Below, in pieces: positions 62,502 to 64,000 of a DNA stretch of 64,000 nt. The stretch covers positions 124,001 through 188,000 of the forward strand of contig JAEURP010000001.1 of the NCBI GenBank assembly GCA_016788585.1, given 5' to 3'. The notes under the pieces are model-generated. The model saw only the letters and a list, made by a program, of their open reading frames with translations, did not search any database and had not been told where the DNA came from. Positions within the stretch are counted from its first letter, which is position 1. The number at the start of each line of letters is the position of its first letter. A program made the position numbers and the translations under genes. The DNA comes from Chthonomonas sp. (GTDB taxonomy: Bacteria; Armatimonadota; Fimbriimonadia; Fimbriimonadales; Fimbriimonadaceae).

Positions 62502-64000
62502 TTAGGGAGCCTCTGACCTCTCGATTTTCACGCAAGCCCGCTTGTATTCGGGAATGCCGCTTACCGGATCGTAAGAGCGGACTGTGAGGTTGTTCGCCGC
62601 CTTGCGCCCAGGCCAGTGGTACGGAATGAAGACGGTATCGGGGCGAATCGTGGAGACCACTTTGGCCTGTAGGACGACTTCGCCGCGGCGACTAGTGACG
62701 CGCATCCAGTCCTTGTCAGCGATGCCATATTGTGCGGCCAAGGTTGGGTGTATCTCGACATAGGGATCGGAACAGAGGTCGACCAGCCCTCCGATCCGGC
62801 GAGTCTGCGTTCCGCTCAGATAGTGCGACACCACCCGCCCGGTCGTCAGAACCACCGGATATTCTTCGTCCGGCTCTTCCAGCGGCGGCCGGTACTTCAC
62901 GGCATTGAAGTGCGCTTTGCCGTCTGGGGTCTTGAACTTTAGGTCCTCCCAAAGGCGCGGTGTGCCTGGGTGACCAATTTCAGGGCAGGGCCAAAAAACG
63001 CCGAGTTCTTTCTCGATGCGCTCATAGGTGATTCCGTAGTAGTCCGCAGTTCCGCCCTTGCTCGCCACTCGTAGCTCGTTAAAGATGTCCTCGGCAGATT
63101 TAAAGTGGTCAAAGAATTTCCCTCGCCCAAGTCGGCGGGCGAGTTCCAAGATGATATCGGTATCGGCCTTGGCGTTCCCCGGAGGATTGACCGCCTTTTG
63201 GATCCTGATCACCCGTCCCTCGGCGCTTGTGCTGGTTCCTTCTTCCTCTTCGTGGAGCGAACCGGCCATCACGATATCGGCATGGTGCGCAGTTTCATTC
63301 AAGAAGAAATCGATGGCCGTGTAGTGCTCCAGTTTGTTGAGAGCCTCGCGGGTGAAGTTGGAATCCGGGAGCGACACGAGCGGGTTGAAGCAAATGGAAA
63401 TTAGGGCTTTGATTCCTCCAGCGTGGATCATCTCCATGATCTCGGGAGCTGTGTGGCCCTTGCCGGGGAGTTCTTCATCGGTGCAACCCCAGGCTGAACA
63501 GATGTACGCCCGATGATCCGGATTAGAGATATCCCGATTGCCTGGGAGCTGGTCGCACTTGTGCCCGTGCTCTCGTCCCCCTTGACCATTGCCTTGGCCT
63601 GTGATGGTTCCGTATCCACAGCCTTTGCGCCCGATCCGTCCGGTGGCTAGAACGAGGTTGATGCAGCTGACCACATTGTCTACGCCCTTAGAGCTGTGCT
63701 CAATACCCCTTGCGTGCATTAGGAAACTGGTTTTCGCTTCGCCCCACATCCGTCCAGCGCGAATGATATCTTCGACCTTGATGCCGCTGATGCGACTTGC
63801 TTCTTCTAGCGGTAGGGCTAGGGCCGCCGCCTTCGTTTCTTCCCATCCCGAGGTGTATTCAGCAATAAACTCTTCGTTGGCGAGTCCCTCTTCGATCAGT
63901 ACGCGGAGGATGCCAAGCAAGAGTGCCGAGTCCGTGCCAGGAAGGACGGGAAGGTGAAGATCGCACGTGCGCGCGATAGGCGTCACGCGGGGATCGATCA
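62502..64000 (-). CDS. Molybdopterin oxidoreductase, nitrate reductase NasA/NarB-like, C-terminal part
   Basis: The C-terminal about 498 residues of a molybdopterin-guanine-dinucleotide enzyme. The frame continues to the right edge (DPRVTPIARTCDLHLPVLPG), so the start is outside the window. GQGNGQGGREHGHKCDQLPG, ICFNPLVSLPDSNFTREAL, AGSLHEEEEGTSTSAEGRVI and VLTTGRVVSHYLSGTQTRR are the cofactor-binding blocks of the NasA/NarB/formate-dehydrogenase group. The GNGQGG block and loop around SLPDSNFTR point to assimilatory-type nitrate reductase, but formate dehydrogenase cannot be excluded without the N-terminal Fe-S and metal-ligand region. Confidence 0.88.
   Translation of the reverse strand, partial: IDPRVTPIARTCDLHLPVLPGTDSALLLGILRVLIEEGLANEEFIAEYTSGWEETKAAALALPLEEASRISGIKVEDIIRAGRMWGEAKTSFLMHARGIEHSSKGVDNVVSCINLVLATGRIGRKGCGYGTITGQGNGQGGREHGHKCDQLPGNRDISNPDHRAYICSAWGCTDEELPGKGHTAPEIMEMIHAGGIKALISICFNPLVSLPDSNFTREALNKLEHYTAIDFFLNETAHHADIVMAGSLHEEEEGTSTSAEGRVIRIQKAVNPPGNAKADTDIILELARRLGRGKFFDHFKSAEDIFNELRVASKGGTADYYGITYERIEKELGVFWPCPEIGHPGTPRLWEDLKFKTPDGKAHFNAVKYRPPLEEPDEEYPVVLTTGRVVSHYLSGTQTRRIGGLVDLCSDPYVEIHPTLAAQYGIADKDWMRVTSRRGEVVLQAKVVSTIRPDTVFIPYHWPGRKAANNLTVRSYDPVSGIPEYKRACVKIERSEAP

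Noticed and set aside
1-64000. CRISPR arrays, insertion sequences, rRNA operons
   Set aside because: No regularly spaced repeats, transposase or recombinase genes, or rRNA sequence were seen on either strand.

Overview
The window looks like chromosomal DNA of an Armatimonadota bacterium, most likely of the Fimbriimonas type. The reasons are a type IV prepilin-like protein with an H-x9-DG C-terminal signature, an alternative complex III cluster joined to a caa3 oxidase cluster, a CsaB/DUF5693 S-layer pair next to Lpt-like and beta-barrel outer-membrane proteins (a diderm with an S-layer), and many secreted GH38/GHL10/NAGPA-type enzymes. No similarity search was run, so the taxonomic placement is inference. 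Genes are densely packed, mostly with ATGA or TAATG overlaps. No rRNA, intact tRNA, CRISPR array, transposase or integrase was seen.

Layout. (1) 1-962: a cut-off glycosyltransferase and a phosphodiester glycosidase. (2) 1151-15863: a respiratory block, with a heme A synthase/heme O synthase fusion, then alternative complex III (ActA-F), a small membrane protein, a SCO copper chaperone and the four subunits of an A2-type caa3 oxidase. Together these would carry electrons from quinol through several c hemes to O2. (3) 15860-24454: short minus-strand operons (PurN/PlsC, two unknown secreted proteins, DinB-fold proteins, a FAD oxidase, an ABC exporter, DUF1579, and a DUF2779 nuclease). (4) 24666-31640: a GH38 mannosidase divergent from a DprA-like protein, a Tdh-like dehydrogenase and a TPR protein. 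(5) 46416 down to 31654: one unbroken minus-strand run of ten genes for the cell envelope. (6) 46394-59242: metabolic and surface genes, including a pseudopilin, an LDH-like malate dehydrogenase, DeoC, a beta-lactamase-fold hydrolase, a haem protein, an MFS transporter, GHL10, CapA and LtrA. (7) 59585-64000: an orphan 3' half of tRNA-Arg(CCU), which looks like an attachment-site scar, followed by a Crp/FNR regulator, an FNR-type box, a 4Fe-4S/Rieske/small-membrane-protein operon and the C-terminal part of a NasA/NarB-like molybdoenzyme. The scar's orientation predicts that this redox module lies inside an integrated element extending right of the window.

Regulation. Many first genes have a yAnAAT hexamer 6-11 bases before the start codon and little or no Shine-Dalgarno sequence, which suggests leaderless transcripts. 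Inside operons, starts overlap the preceding stop. Four of eight convergent gene pairs share overlapping stops (CTAA or CTAG), leaving no room for a terminator between them.

Most notable: the tRNA-Arg scar with its FNR-box-controlled Rieske/ferredoxin/molybdoenzyme module; the ten-gene envelope operon; the leaderless-promoter pattern; the shared-stop convergent pairs; and the DUF2779 protein joining a Cas4/RecB-like nuclease to an RNase H-like exonuclease.
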